A stretch of 64,000 bases of DNA from Phyllobacterium sp. OV277 (GCF_900104355.1 NZ_FNIY01000001.1:992001-1056000); one strand, 5' to 3'. Numbered from the stretch's first letter, positions 35,125 to 44,450 are shown. The notes: generated from the sequence alone by a model not told the origin. Made by a program: numbers and translations.

Positions 35125-36204
35125 TCAGCATCGGTATTTTGCATCGGGAACAACAACCAGCTTGCCGACAAAACCCTTTGCCATGAAGTCGCTTTGGGCC
35201 CGGTGGAATTCCGAGAGTGGATAAACGCCGCCAACCAGTGGTTTCAGCTTGCCGTCCTCAATATACCTGATGATACGGCGAAAATCACCGCGCGTGCCCT
35301 GCGATGATCCGTGCAACTGCAATTGCTTCAGATACATGGTTCGAAGGTCAAGCTGCACCACAGGTCCGGCAATTGCACCGGCGGTGGTGTAGCGGCCTTC
35401 CGGGCGCAGGATTCGTAAAAGATCATTGAACATCCGCCCGCCAACAAGATCGGCAACGACATCGATGGGTTTGCCGCCAAGAACATGCTCCACAGCGCTG
35501 ATGAGACCGACTTCCCCGCGGGTGATGACGGCCTCGGCACCAATATCGAGCAAGGCCTGCTCCTTGCCAGCACCGACAATCGCATAGGGAATGGCCCCGC
35601 GCGCCCGTGCCAGCTGGACTATGCCGGAACCCACGCCGCCCGAAGCGCCCGTCACCAGAACTCTCTCCCCGGACTTCAGTCCGGCGCGTTCAAGCATCTG
35701 TTCACCGGTCAGATAGGCACAGCAAAACGTTGCCAGCTCGATATCGCTCATATCCGTGTTCACGACATGGGCATTCTCGGCTGGCACCGCTACATATTCT
35801 GCATATCCGCCATCGCGGCCATGCCCGATGTAGTCGATATCGGCAAGGCTATCGTCATCGCGGTTGTAAATGGAGAAATCCACCATCACCCGTTCGCCGA
35901 GACGGCTGTCGGACACGCCTGCCCCGACTGCCGCGACATGGCCAACAATATCCGTGCCCTGAATACGCGGGAATGTCAGCGTCGGCTCCTGTCGCCGCCA
36001 GGTGGAAACCGCATTCACATCATCTTCTGTGCCGTAAGCGCCCTGGCGCACCCACACATCCGTATTGTTCATCCCGCAGGCGGAGATTTCGATCAGGACT
36101 TCCCCGGCTGCCGGTTGTGCAACCGGCACATCGGTCCGGTAAACAAGCTTGTCGAGATCACCATGGCCTGTCAGCAGGACGGCTGACATCGTGCGAGAAA
36201 CCAT
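35125..36204 (-). CDS. Zinc-independent MDR alcohol dehydrogenase / quinone reductase
   Basis: This 359-residue medium-chain reductase has ISACGMNNTDVWVRQGAYG, then the NADPH site VTGASGGVGSGIVQLARARG. The classical zinc-binding Cys/His pattern of alcohol dehydrogenases is not complete. It is the last gene of the minus-strand arm of the ectoine region, 16 bases after the aminotransferase gene, so it is likely to be co-transcribed. The usual ectoine pathway has no such step; a role in by-product handling is inference. I chose the ATG at 36204, seven bases after aggag. Confidence 0.78.
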   Translation of the reverse strand: MVSRTMSAVLLTGHGDLDKLVYRTDVPVAQPAAGEVLIEISACGMNNTDVWVRQGAYGTEDDVNAVSTWRRQEPTLTFPRIQGTDIVGHVAAVGAGVSDSRLGERVMVDFSIYNRDDDSLADIDYIGHGRDGGYAEYVAVPAENAHVVNTDMSDIELATFCCAYLTGEQMLERAGLKSGERVLVTGASGGVGSGIVQLARARGAIPYAIVGAGKEQALLDIGAEAVITRGEVGLISAVEHVLGGKPIDVVADLVGGRMFNDLLRILRPEGRYTTAGAIAGPVVQLDLRTMYLKQLQLHGSSQGTRGDFRRIIRYIEDGKLKPLVGGVYPLSEFHRAQSDFMAKGFVGKLVVVPDAKYRC

Positions 36205-36220
36205 ATCCATGCTCCTGCAC

Positions 36221-37606
36221 TCAAAGTGTCTTTGCGACGGCGTCTACGGCGGCAGCCGCTGCCTTCACAATGATATCAGCTTCATCTTTTGTCAGGCACA
36301 GCGGCGGTGCAAAGCCAAGAATATCGCCCTGTGGCATCGCCCGCCCGATTACGCCGCGTTCCGCCAGCGCAGCCGATATTTGCGGACCGACTTTCTGCGA
36401 GGCGTCAAAAAACACCCGGTCATCTCTATCTTTCACAAATTCGACCGCCGCCAGCATGCCGTCACCGCGCACATCTCCAACGATTGGATGGCTTCCCAGC
36501 GCCTCCGCCAGCGCTTTGCGGAAATAGGCTCCCGTCTCACCCGCATTGGTTACAAGATCAAGCTTATCAATGAGTTCCAGATTGGCAACGCCCGCAGCGG
36601 CACAGATCGGATGGGCCGAATAGGTCCAGCCGTGACCGAGTGAACCGAGCTTATCCGAGCCTTCTACCAGGACCTGCCAGACTTTGTCACCGACGATAAC
36701 ACCTGATAGCGGCGCATAGGCGGAAGTCAGCCCCTTGGCGATGGTGATCAGATCCGGCTTGATGCCATAATGGTCAGAGCCAAACATCGTGCCCAGACGG
36801 CCAAAGCCGGTCACGACTTCATCGGCCACCAGCAGCACATCGTACTTGTTAAGGACGGCCTGTATTTTCGCCCAGTAACCGGCGGGCGGCGGCACGATAC
36901 CGCCAGTGCCAAGAATCGGCTCGCCAATGAAGGCTGCCACGGTCTCCGGCCCTTCTGCAAGGATCATTTCCTCCAGCTTGTCCGCACAATGCTGGGAAAA
37001 CTGCTCTTCGCTCATGGAGCGGTCTTCCCTGCGGAAGTAATACGGCGCTTCCGTATGGAGAATTGGCGCACGCGGCAGATCGAAGGCATTGTGGAAGAGG
37101 TCGAGACCGGTCAAGCTTCCCGTCATGACACCTGAGCCATGATAGCCGCGCCAGCGGGAAATGATCTTCTTCTTTTCCGGCCGTCCGAGCACATTGTTGT
37201 AGTACCAGATCAGCTTGATATTGGTCTCGTTCGCATCGGACCCCGAAAGGCCGAAATAGACGCGGCTCATCCCCTCGGGTGCCCGGTCGATGATCATCTT
37301 GGCCAACGTAATCGACACCTCTGTCCCGTGACCGACATAGGCATGATAATAGGCAAGCTCTTTGGCCTGTTTGGCAATCGCGTCGGCAATTTCCTGCCGC
37401 CCATAGCCAACATTGACGCAATAGAGCCCGGCAAACGCGTCGAGACTCTTTTTGCCGTTCACATCGAAAATATGCACGCCTTCGCCGCCCTTGATCACCC
37501 GTGTCGGGCTTTCGCCGCGCGCATGGGTGCCCATATGGGTCGACGGATGGAAAAAGTGATCGCGGTCCCAGGCGTTCAGTTCGTTTGAACGGTCCAACAT
37601 GTCCAT
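36221..37606 (-). CDS. doeD: Diaminobutyrate transaminase of ectoine degradation
   Basis: This 461-residue class III aminotransferase has GLSGSDANETNIKLIWYYNN, LLVADEVVTGFGRLG and the PLP Lys in ITIAKGLTSAYAPLSG. In ectoine-degradation clusters (Atf/DoeD) it converts L-2,4-diaminobutyrate to aspartate semialdehyde. It is followed in the operon by an MDR gene and preceded by the dehydrogenase DoeC. I used the ATG at 37606; a second ATG six bases later has better spacing from aggag. Confidence 0.82.
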   Translation of the reverse strand: MDMLDRSNELNAWDRDHFFHPSTHMGTHARGESPTRVIKGGEGVHIFDVNGKKSLDAFAGLYCVNVGYGRQEIADAIAKQAKELAYYHAYVGHGTEVSITLAKMIIDRAPEGMSRVYFGLSGSDANETNIKLIWYYNNVLGRPEKKKIISRWRGYHGSGVMTGSLTGLDLFHNAFDLPRAPILHTEAPYYFRREDRSMSEEQFSQHCADKLEEMILAEGPETVAAFIGEPILGTGGIVPPPAGYWAKIQAVLNKYDVLLVADEVVTGFGRLGTMFGSDHYGIKPDLITIAKGLTSAYAPLSGVIVGDKVWQVLVEGSDKLGSLGHGWTYSAHPICAAAGVANLELIDKLDLVTNAGETGAYFRKALAEALGSHPIVGDVRGDGMLAAVEFVKDRDDRVFFDASQKVGPQISAALAERGVIGRAMPQGDILGFAPPLCLTKDEADIIVKAAAAAVDAVAKTL

Positions 37607-37622
37607 TGCTCCTGCGTTTTGC

Positions 37623-39116
37623 TCAGCCCGCTTCGAGGCAGAGATATTTAAGTTCGGTGAAAGCTTCGATGCCGTGGCGCGATCCCTCCCGCCCGAGGCC
37701 CGATTGCTTGACGCCGCCAAAGGGGATGGGCGCACCGGTGATCTTCACCCGGTTGATCGCGATCATGCCATATTCAAGCGCCCGGCCCATGCGCAGCATG
37801 CGCTGGCCATCACGAGTGACGACATAGGCGACAAGGCCATATTCCGTGTCGTTCGCCCGGCGGATGACATCATCCTCGTCATCAAACACGGTAACAGCGG
37901 CAACGGGTCCAAAGGTCTCTTCCCGCATGATCAGCGCATCATCGGGCACATCAACCAGCAGCGTCGGCTGATAGAACAACGGCCCGGCCCCATGACGTTT
38001 GCCACCCGTAACGCACCGCGCACCGCGACCGAGTGCGTCCTGCACCTGCTCTTCGACCTTCTGCACGGCGCGTTCATGCATCAATGGCCCAATTTCCGCG
38101 CCTTGCGTCAGCCCAGATGCTACTTTCAGCGCGGCAATCTTGCGGGCAAAGGCTTCGACAAAAACGTCGTAGATCGGCCGCTCCACATAGATGCGATTGG
38201 CCGCCAGACAATCCTGACCTGACGTTGCGAACTTGGCGCCAATCGCAATATCCACGGCACGCTCAATCTCACTGTCAGCAAAGATGATCAGGGGCGCATG
38301 ACCACCCAGCTCCATGATGAGGTTTTTCATCGTCGGCGCACATTGCGCGGCAATCAGACGTCCGATTTCTGTCGAACCGGTAAAACTCAACGCCCGCACA
38401 CGCGGATCAGCGCAGAGCGCCCCGACAATAGGCGCTGCCTTGCCAGTAATGATGTTGAAAACACCTGATGGTATCCCTGCCCGCTCTGCCAGTTCCGCAA
38501 GCGCAAGGGCAGAAAGCGGCGTCTCAGATGATGGGTGCGCAACAATCGTGCAGCCCGCCGCAAGTGCCGCCGCCGCTTTGCGTGTCAGCATGGCCGATGG
38601 AAAGTTCCATGGCGTGACAATGCCGACAACGCCAACAGCTTCACGGCTCACCATCATCTGGGCACCGGGCAAATGGCTGGTAACACTCTCCGCGTTCAGT
38701 CGTTTGCCTTCCTCCGCATAGAATTCGATGAAGGACGCGGCATATTCGATCTCGCCGCGCGATTCATCCAGCGGCTTGCCCTGCTCAAGCGTCATGATCA
38801 GCGCCAGATCATCCTTGGCGGCAAGGATCAGTTCGTACCATTTACGCAAAATTCCGGCGCGCTGTTGCGGCAGAAGTGAGCGCCAAGGACCGAATGCACG
38901 CGACGCGGCATCTATGGCCAGAGCTGTCTCTTCCGCACCGAGGGTCGCAACCCAAGCCACTGGCATTCCCGAGGCCGGATCGCGCACCTCGAATGTTTGC
39001 CCGCCTCTACCGGCAGTCCAGTGCCCATCCACATAGGCAAGGTCGCGCAACATCCTGCGATCCTGCAGACGGTCAAGTCCATCGTGGCGTTCGGGTCGTG
39101 CAAAATGGGCGGACAT
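37623..39116 (-). CDS. doeC: Aspartate/succinate-semialdehyde dehydrogenase of ectoine degradation
   Basis: This 497-residue aldehyde dehydrogenase has TPWNFPSAMLTRKAAAALAA, GSTEIGRLIA, the general-base Glu in MELGGHAPLI and the nucleophile Cys in SGQDCLAANRIYVE. In this context (called Ssd or DoeC) it oxidises aspartate semialdehyde to aspartate using NAD(P). It is 16 bases upstream of doeD in the same operon. The ATG at 39116 follows gggagag by six bases. Confidence 0.83.
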   Translation of the reverse strand: MSAHFARPERHDGLDRLQDRRMLRDLAYVDGHWTAGRGGQTFEVRDPASGMPVAWVATLGAEETALAIDAASRAFGPWRSLLPQQRAGILRKWYELILAAKDDLALIMTLEQGKPLDESRGEIEYAASFIEFYAEEGKRLNAESVTSHLPGAQMMVSREAVGVVGIVTPWNFPSAMLTRKAAAALAAGCTIVAHPSSETPLSALALAELAERAGIPSGVFNIITGKAAPIVGALCADPRVRALSFTGSTEIGRLIAAQCAPTMKNLIMELGGHAPLIIFADSEIERAVDIAIGAKFATSGQDCLAANRIYVERPIYDVFVEAFARKIAALKVASGLTQGAEIGPLMHERAVQKVEEQVQDALGRGARCVTGGKRHGAGPLFYQPTLLVDVPDDALIMREETFGPVAAVTVFDDEDDVIRRANDTEYGLVAYVVTRDGQRMLRMGRALEYGMIAINRVKITGAPIPFGGVKQSGLGREGSRHGIEAFTELKYLCLEAG

Positions 39117-39243
39117 CGGGCTCTCCCTTGGAATACCCGGTAACGCTCGCCGATCCCGGCAGGAGAGAGTGACTGTATTTTATGATCTGGAGAGAGAGAT
39201 TGTCCGAATTACTGCGCCGATTTGGAGAGATGGACTGCAGGTT

Positions 39244-39735
39244 TCAGTCTTGCGACTGGATCAGAGCATGTACGGGGAGTGCCGTTTCCTCTTTCACCGT
39301 CTTGGTGATGATATAGGAAAAATAGCGGTCAATGCCGAGTTCGCGCTGCAACAGATCGTCAATCAGACGTTGATAGGCATCAATGTCCCGCGCGACAATT
39401 TTCAGGATGTAATCGACCCCGCCGCCAACCGACCAGCATGAGGTTACCTCGGGCAAAAGCTTGATCGCTCGCTCGAACCGCTCGAAATCCGTCTGCTTGT
39501 GCGATCCGAGTGTGACCTCCACCAGAATGCTGGCAACCGGGGCCACCAGCCGCAGGGCCAGACGCGCATGATAACCGGTGATAACTCCCGCTTTTTCCAG
39601 CCTGCGAAGCCGTATCCAGCATGGCGTCGGTGAAATACCCGCCCGCTCGGCAAGCGCGAGTTTGGTGATCCGCCCATCCTGTTGGATGGCGTCGAGAATA
39701 CGGATATCGATTGCGTCAAGTCTTGGTGCGCCCAT
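39244..39735 (-). CDS. doeX: AsnC/Lrp-family regulator of ectoine degradation
   Basis: This 163-residue regulator has an N-terminal helix-turn-helix (LDAIDIRILDAIQQDGRITK through GISPTPCWIRLRRLEKAGVI) and a C-terminal RAM ligand domain (VGGGVDYILKIVARDIDAYQ). The equivalent AsnC gene of ectoine clusters is part of asnC-ssd-atf. It sits 127 bases upstream of doeC on the same strand and is divergent from enuR across an 85-base space. The ATG at 39735 is used here; a GTG precedes it directly. Confidence 0.84.
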   Translation of the reverse strand: MGAPRLDAIDIRILDAIQQDGRITKLALAERAGISPTPCWIRLRRLEKAGVITGYHARLALRLVAPVASILVEVTLGSHKQTDFERFERAIKLLPEVTSCWSVGGGVDYILKIVARDIDAYQRLIDDLLQRELGIDRYFSYIITKTVKEETALPVHALIQSQD

Positions 39736-39789
39736 CACTGTTCCAGTTCAAAGAGTGGATAGATCATGGCCTTGTGTTTTTCTCATTGT

Positions 39790-39826
39790 CAATTGACCTG
39801 ATTTCAATCAATCTCAAATCATGACA
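39790..39826. promoter_or_regulatory. Candidate EnuR operator upstream of enuR
   Basis: The motif ttgacctgattt at 39793-39804 is followed by an inverted copy, aaatcatgaca, at 39816-39826, centres about 22 bases apart. The second copy overlaps the enuR start codon (39821). The same motif, TTGWCMTGATTT, occurs twice in tandem upstream of ehuA. MocR-type regulators such as EnuR bind spaced repeated half-sites, so this looks like an autoregulatory operator between the AsnC gene and enuR. Confidence 0.55.
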
Positions 39827-41206
39827 TTATGGCGACCCGATATCCGTTCACTAACCCGCCCTGCCTATCTTTCTCTGGCGGACCAGATTGCGCGCGCTGT
39901 GGGTGACGGCACGCTGGAAGCGGGCGCACGTCTGCCGACGCACCGGAAGATGGCCGAAGACCTGAACCTGTCAGTACAGACTGTCAGCCGGGCCTATGAG
40001 GAACTCATCCGCCGAGGCTTGCTGTCAGGTGAAACCGGGCGCGGCAGTTTCGTCAAGGCGCAGCGGCGCGAGATCGACCAGCCCTATTTGCCGGAGCGCC
40101 TCGGCGAAGTGATCGATCTGTCGATCCTTAAGCCAGTCTGCGAGAAAATGCATCATGAGCGGCTGAAGAAAGCGCTCGGCTGGCTTTCCGAGACATTGCC
40201 CGCAAGTTCTGCCCTGTCCTTCCGCCCGAACGTCGTCTTTCCGCGCCACCGCGCTACGGCTGTCAAATGGCTGCGTGAGTGCGGCCTTGATGTTCCCGCC
40301 TCGAATATCAGCATCACCAATGGCGCGACGGCTGCGATGACCGTTGCCATCATGAGCGTTGCGCCAGTTGGTTCGACCATTGCAACCGAGGCCACCGGGC
40401 ATCACACCCTTGTTCCGCTCGCCTCCTATCTGGGTCTGACCCTCAAAGGCATTGCCATTGATGATCAGGGGATTATCCCCGAAGCACTTGATGCCGCGTG
40501 TAAAGAATCCAGTATTCGCGCGCTGTTTGTGCAACCCGCTGCCATCAATCCGTGCGCAACGGTGATGGGCTCCATCCGCCGCGCACAGATTGTCGAAGTC
40601 GCCCGCAAGCGCGATATCGCCATCGTTGAAAGCGACATTCTTGGACCCCTCGTCGAGGACCGCCCGCCACCCATTGCAGCACTGGCACCGGAGCGAACCC
40701 TCTATTTCACCAGCTTCACCAAAACAGTCGTACCGGGCTTGCGGATTGGCTATCTCGCCGCGCCCGACCGTTATGTCGCTGCCGTTGCCAACCGGCATCT
40801 TGTCTCCAACTGGATGGCAACGCCCATGGTTGCGGAGATCGCCACCCGCTGGGTCGAAGACGGCACGGCTATGGAATTGGTGCAGTGGCAGCGGGAGGCG
40901 CTGCGGCGCAGACACGAGATTGCCTCGCAGGTGCTTGCGGGCACATTCTTTCGCTCCCACCCGCAAAGCCTGCATATCTGGTTGCCATTGACCGACGGGC
41001 GAACGGAAGAAACCTTTGTTGCCCAGGCACGATTGCAAAATGTCGCCATTGCTCCCGGCGCGTCGTTCCGCATTTCGCAGGAAGACTGGAAGCCCGCCGT
41101 GCGCATATCGCTCGGCTCGACCACTGAAGCGGAATTGCTGCGCGGCCTGACCGTGGTGGGAAGTCTGCTGCAGGGCGACCCCGAGCACCTGCTGCTCGCG
41201 ATTTAG
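39821..41206 (+). CDS. enuR: Ectoine utilization regulator EnuR (MocR type)
   Basis: This 461-residue protein has an N-terminal GntR winged helix (residues about 10-75; TLEAGARLPTHRKMAEDLNL, VSRAYEELIRRGLL) and an aminotransferase-like effector domain with the PLP Lys in FTSFTKTVVPGLRIGYLAAP. EnuR represses ectoine catabolic genes and is relieved by the pathway intermediates diaminobutyrate or N-acetyl-diaminobutyrate, bound to PLP. No ribosome binding site is visible before the ATG, so translation may be leaderless or weak. It is directly upstream of ehuA, across 124 bases with two operator-like motifs. Confidence 0.87.
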   Translation: MTLWRPDIRSLTRPAYLSLADQIARAVGDGTLEAGARLPTHRKMAEDLNLSVQTVSRAYEELIRRGLLSGETGRGSFVKAQRREIDQPYLPERLGEVIDLSILKPVCEKMHHERLKKALGWLSETLPASSALSFRPNVVFPRHRATAVKWLRECGLDVPASNISITNGATAAMTVAIMSVAPVGSTIATEATGHHTLVPLASYLGLTLKGIAIDDQGIIPEALDAACKESSIRALFVQPAAINPCATVMGSIRRAQIVEVARKRDIAIVESDILGPLVEDRPPPIAALAPERTLYFTSFTKTVVPGLRIGYLAAPDRYVAAVANRHLVSNWMATPMVAEIATRWVEDGTAMELVQWQREALRRRHEIASQVLAGTFFRSHPQSLHIWLPLTDGRTEETFVAQARLQNVAIAPGASFRISQEDWKPAVRISLGSTTEAELLRGLTVVGSLLQGDPEHLLLAI

Positions 41207-41241
41207 CCACAACACGCAATTTCATGGCAATAAAACTTATA

Positions 41242-41276
41242 TTGTCATGATTTAATTTTTACAATTGACATGATTT
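41242..41276. promoter_or_regulatory. Candidate EnuR operator upstream of ehuA
   Basis: Two tandem copies, ttgtcatgattt (41242-41253) and ttgacatgattt (41265-41276), are spaced 23 bases centre to centre. They lie 55-90 bases before the ehuA start in an AT-rich stretch, so EnuR binding could block or position RNA polymerase. They match the motif near enuR. Confidence 0.55.
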
Positions 41277-41330
41277 GATAAGTCTCTCATCGTTTAGGGC
41301 ATAGCCGGTCTCAACCAGAGGGAGAGACGC

Positions 41331-42152
41331 ATGCCGCCAATCAAAGAGACCAGAACAAAAGCAGCGGGCCAGCCGCCGATCATCGAGATCGACGGCATCA
41401 GCAAGAGCTTCGGCGCGTTCAAAGTTCTTGATCAGTTGTCATTCAATGTGGCGCCGGGCGAGAAGCTCGCACTCATTGGTCCGTCTGGCTCCGGCAAGAC
41501 CACAATCCTGCGCATTCTCATGACGCTGGAAGGCATTGATAGCGGCGACATCCGGATTTCTGGCGAACATCTCTATCAAATGCCGGGAAATGGCGGCCTT
41601 CGACCAGCCGACGAGAACCATCTGCACAAAATGCGTGCGCAGATCGGCATGGTGTTCCAGCTGTTCAACCTGTTTCCACATAAATGCGTTCTCGACAACG
41701 TGACGCTTGCGCCGATGCTCACAAAAAACACGCCGCGCAAGCAGGCCGAAGAACAGGCCATGCAATTGCTTGAAATGGTGGGCCTCGCCGACAAGGCCAA
41801 GTCGATGCCATCCCAGCTTTCGGGCGGGCAGAAACAGCGCGTCGCCATTGCCCGTGCCTTGGCGTTGCAACCCAAGATCATGCTTTTTGACGAGGTAACA
41901 TCCGCGCTCGATCCGGAATTGGTGGAAGAGGTGCTGAACGTCCTTTGGCGCCTGTCCGAAGAGACTGACATGACCATGTTGCTCGTCACGCACGAGATGG
42001 GTTTTGCCCATGAGTTTGCTGACCGGGTCCTGTTCTTTGATCGAGGCAAGATCGTTGAGGACGGCAAGCCCGAAGAAATCTTCCGTAATCCCAAACAGGA
42101 ACGCACACAGACATTCCTGAAAAAGATCATCGCTGCCGGTCACAGGGTCTGA
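41331..42152 (+). CDS. ehuA: Ectoine/hydroxyectoine ABC transporter ATPase
   Basis: This 273-residue ATPase has Walker A GPSGSGKTT, signature LSGGQKQRVAIARALALQ and Walker B IMLFDEVTSALDPE, the polar amino acid (PAAT) type. It energises EhuCD to import ectoines, used as nutrients. A gggagag site precedes the ATG. It begins the ehuABCD-eutABCDE transcription unit. Confidence 0.9.
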   Translation: MPPIKETRTKAAGQPPIIEIDGISKSFGAFKVLDQLSFNVAPGEKLALIGPSGSGKTTILRILMTLEGIDSGDIRISGEHLYQMPGNGGLRPADENHLHKMRAQIGMVFQLFNLFPHKCVLDNVTLAPMLTKNTPRKQAEEQAMQLLEMVGLADKAKSMPSQLSGGQKQRVAIARALALQPKIMLFDEVTSALDPELVEEVLNVLWRLSEETDMTMLLVTHEMGFAHEFADRVLFFDRGKIVEDGKPEEIFRNPKQERTQTFLKKIIAAGHRV

Positions 42153-42202
42153 TCGCAGCACCTGCACACCTTAAAACACAAGAAAACTGAGGAGTTGGGA
42201 AC

Positions 42203-43048
42203 ATGTTGAATTTGAAAACAATCACTGCATCGATTGGAGCGATGGCACTCACCGCACTGGCGCTTTCCACGCCCGTCAAGGCAGACGAAGCGCTCGACAA
42301 ACTGAAAGCGCAGGGCTTTGCCCGCATCGCCATCGCCAATGAACCGCCATTCACCGCTGTTAAACCAGACGGCACTGTTTCCGGTGCAGGACCTGATGTT
42401 GCGCGCGCCGTATTCAAGAAGCTTGGTGTTGCCGATGTCGTCGCGTCGATTTCAGAATATGGCGCGATGATTCCGGGTCTGCAGGCCGGGCGGCATGATG
42501 TGGTGACAGCTGGACTTTTCATGAAGCCGGAGCGCTGCCGCGCCGTTGCCTATTCCGAGCCGATCCTGTGCGATGCCGAAGCGTTTCTGGTGAAGAAGGG
42601 CAATCCCAAGGGCTTCAAGAGCTACAAGGATATTGCGGTCGACGCAAAAGCAACCATCGGCGCTCCCGGTGGCGGCACGGAAGAGCGACTGGCACTGGAA
42701 GCCGGCGTGCCGCGTGACCGCGTCATCGTCGTTCCCGATGGCCAGAGCGGTATCAAAATGCTGCAGGACGGGCGTATTGATGTTTATTCCCTGCCGGTTC
42801 TCTCGATCAATGATCTGGTCAAGAAGGCCAACGACCCAAGCGTCGAAGTTTTCGCGCCCGTGGTGAATGCGCCTGTCTATTGTGACGGCGCCGCCTTCCG
42901 CAAGGATCAGACCGCCCTGCGCGACGAATTCGACAAGGTGCTCGCCGAAATGAAGGCTTCAGGCGAATTTACCAAGATTGTCGAGCCTTATGGCTTCTCA
43001 GCCAAGGCAGCCATGTCGACCACGCGCGACAAGCTTTGCGCTGGCTGA
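42203..43048 (+). CDS. ehuB: Ectoine/hydroxyectoine-binding periplasmic protein
   Basis: This 281-residue PAAT-type binding protein has a signal peptide (MLNLKTITASIGAMALTALA, cut after VKA) and the mature start DEALDKLKAQGFARIAIANE. Aromatic and acidic residues typical of EhuB (for example ANEPPFTAVKPDG and VPDGQSGIKMLQDGRIDVYS) are present. It binds ectoine and hydroxyectoine with high affinity in the periplasm. It is followed by a hairpin that may protect its mRNA. Confidence 0.9.
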   Translation: MLNLKTITASIGAMALTALALSTPVKADEALDKLKAQGFARIAIANEPPFTAVKPDGTVSGAGPDVARAVFKKLGVADVVASISEYGAMIPGLQAGRHDVVTAGLFMKPERCRAVAYSEPILCDAEAFLVKKGNPKGFKSYKDIAVDAKATIGAPGGGTEERLALEAGVPRDRVIVVPDGQSGIKMLQDGRIDVYSLPVLSINDLVKKANDPSVEVFAPVVNAPVYCDGAAFRKDQTALRDEFDKVLAEMKASGEFTKIVEPYGFSAKAAMSTTRDKLCAG

Positions 43049-43064
43049 CAAAAGCCCAGTCACA

Positions 43065-43092
43065 GTCACTCCTGTCCTGAAACAGGAGTGAC
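43065..43092 (+). other. Intercistronic hairpin between ehuB and ehuC
   Basis: A perfect 11-bp stem, gtcactcctgt / acaggagtgac, with a six-base loop lies just after ehuB. It is not followed by a T-run, so it is more likely to stop 3'-exonucleases and stabilise the abundant ehuB message than to terminate, as known for other binding-protein genes. Confidence 0.6.
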
Positions 43093-43125
43093 CAATCATT
43101 GTCGCCAAGAACGAGAGCATGACCG

Positions 43126-43785
43126 ATGGGCCAGTGGGCCGGATATTTACAGCTGATTCTGGAAGGGGCGCTTGTGACAATCAAGCTGACCCTGCTGGGG
43201 TCCGTGCTTGCGCTGATCATGGCTTTTGTTGCTGGCCTTGGCAGGATATCGCGATTTTGGGCCGTTCGCGCGCTGGCCACGGCCTATATCGAATTCTTTC
43301 GCGGCACATCCATCTTCGTCCAGCTCTTCTGGGCTTATTTCGTCCTGCCGCTGTTCGGCTTTTCGCTGACGCCGCTACAGGCTGGCGTTCTGGCGCTGGG
43401 TCTCAATGTCGGGGCCTATGGCGCCGAAGTCGTGCGCGGGGCAATCAGATCCATCGGCAAGGAACAGTATGAGGCCTGCATTGCACTGAACTTCAACCGA
43501 TGGCAGAGCCTGCGCCATATCATCCTGCCGCAGGCTTTCGTGCTGATGCTGCCAACCTTCGGCAACAACGCGATAGAGCTGTTGAAAGCCTCCGCCGTCG
43601 TCTCGCTGATTTCCCTTTCGGATATGACCTTTCAGGCGCAGGTCGTGCGCGCCCAGACGGGCAGCACGCTTATGCCGTTCCTGACCATACTCGTTCTCTA
43701 TTTCCTCATGTCGTCGGTCATTTCGTACTCAATTCGTGGGTTGGAACGCTATCTGACACGCGGCCTTGATGGTGTGAGGTCGTAA
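43126..43785 (+). CDS. ehuC: Ectoine/hydroxyectoine ABC transporter permease EhuC
   Basis: This 219-residue permease has about five membrane spans and the PAAT features: FFRGTSIFVQLFWAYFVLP and the EAA-type EACIALNFNRWQSLRHIILP. It forms the channel with EhuD. Its stop is one base from the ehuD start. Confidence 0.9.
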   Translation: MGQWAGYLQLILEGALVTIKLTLLGSVLALIMAFVAGLGRISRFWAVRALATAYIEFFRGTSIFVQLFWAYFVLPLFGFSLTPLQAGVLALGLNVGAYGAEVVRGAIRSIGKEQYEACIALNFNRWQSLRHIILPQAFVLMLPTFGNNAIELLKASAVVSLISLSDMTFQAQVVRAQTGSTLMPFLTILVLYFLMSSVISYSIRGLERYLTRGLDGVRS

Positions 43786-43786
43786 G

Positions 43787-44449
43787 ATGGAATGGGATTG
43801 GGCCTTTGTTGTTGAAATCCTACCGACCCTCATCGAGGGCGTGAAGATCACCATTCTGGCAACCCTTCTGGGTTCCGTTCTTGCTGCGATCCTTGGCCTT
43901 GGCCTCGCGATCCTGCGGCGCTCAAAAAACACCCTCGTGTCGAAGCCGGTGGGTTTTCTCGCCGACTTCATTCGCGGCACACCATTGCTGGTGCAGCTTT
44001 ATTTCATCTTCTATGTCCTGCCCGATGCGGGCATCACTCTTTCGCCGCTTGTGGCCGGTGTGATCGGCCTTGGCCTGCACTACGGCACATACACGGCAGA
44101 GGTCTATCGTGGCGGCATCGACAATGTCGCGCGCGGCCAGTGGGAAGCCGCCCGCGCCTGTAATCTTTCTGTATTTCAGACCTGGACACGGATCATTCTT
44201 CCCCAGGCATTGCCACCAATGATCCCGGCGCTCGCCAACTACTTCATCGCCATGTTCAAGGAAACGCCGCTGCTGTCGGCCATCACCGTGCTTGAGCTGA
44301 TGAATCAGGCGCGCAGCATCGCCAATTACAACTACCGCTACATTGAACCGATTACTCTGGTGGGCGCTTTCTTCCTGGTGATCAGTCTTGTGTCCGTCAT
44401 TGCCCTGCGCTGGCTCGAACGCCGCTATGGCAAGATTGAGGAGAGGTAA
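43787..44449 (+). CDS. ehuD: Ectoine/hydroxyectoine ABC transporter permease EhuD
   Basis: This 220-residue permease has about five membrane spans, FIRGTPLLVQLYFIFYVLP and the EAA loop EAARACNLSVFQTWTRIILP. It is the second channel subunit of the ectoine importer. The eutA start lies two bases after its stop, indicating one transcript with the degradation genes. Confidence 0.9.
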   Translation: MEWDWAFVVEILPTLIEGVKITILATLLGSVLAAILGLGLAILRRSKNTLVSKPVGFLADFIRGTPLLVQLYFIFYVLPDAGITLSPLVAGVIGLGLHYGTYTAEVYRGGIDNVARGQWEAARACNLSVFQTWTRIILPQALPPMIPALANYFIAMFKETPLLSAITVLELMNQARSIANYNYRYIEPITLVGAFFLVISLVSVIALRWLERRYGKIEER

Positions 44450-44450
44450 A

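Noticed and set aside
40025-41215. Open frame of 396 codons antisense to enuR
   Set aside because: It lies wholly inside a well-supported gene, has a Gly/His/Gln-rich composition typical of antisense frames in GC-rich DNA, and no motif or ribosome binding site.
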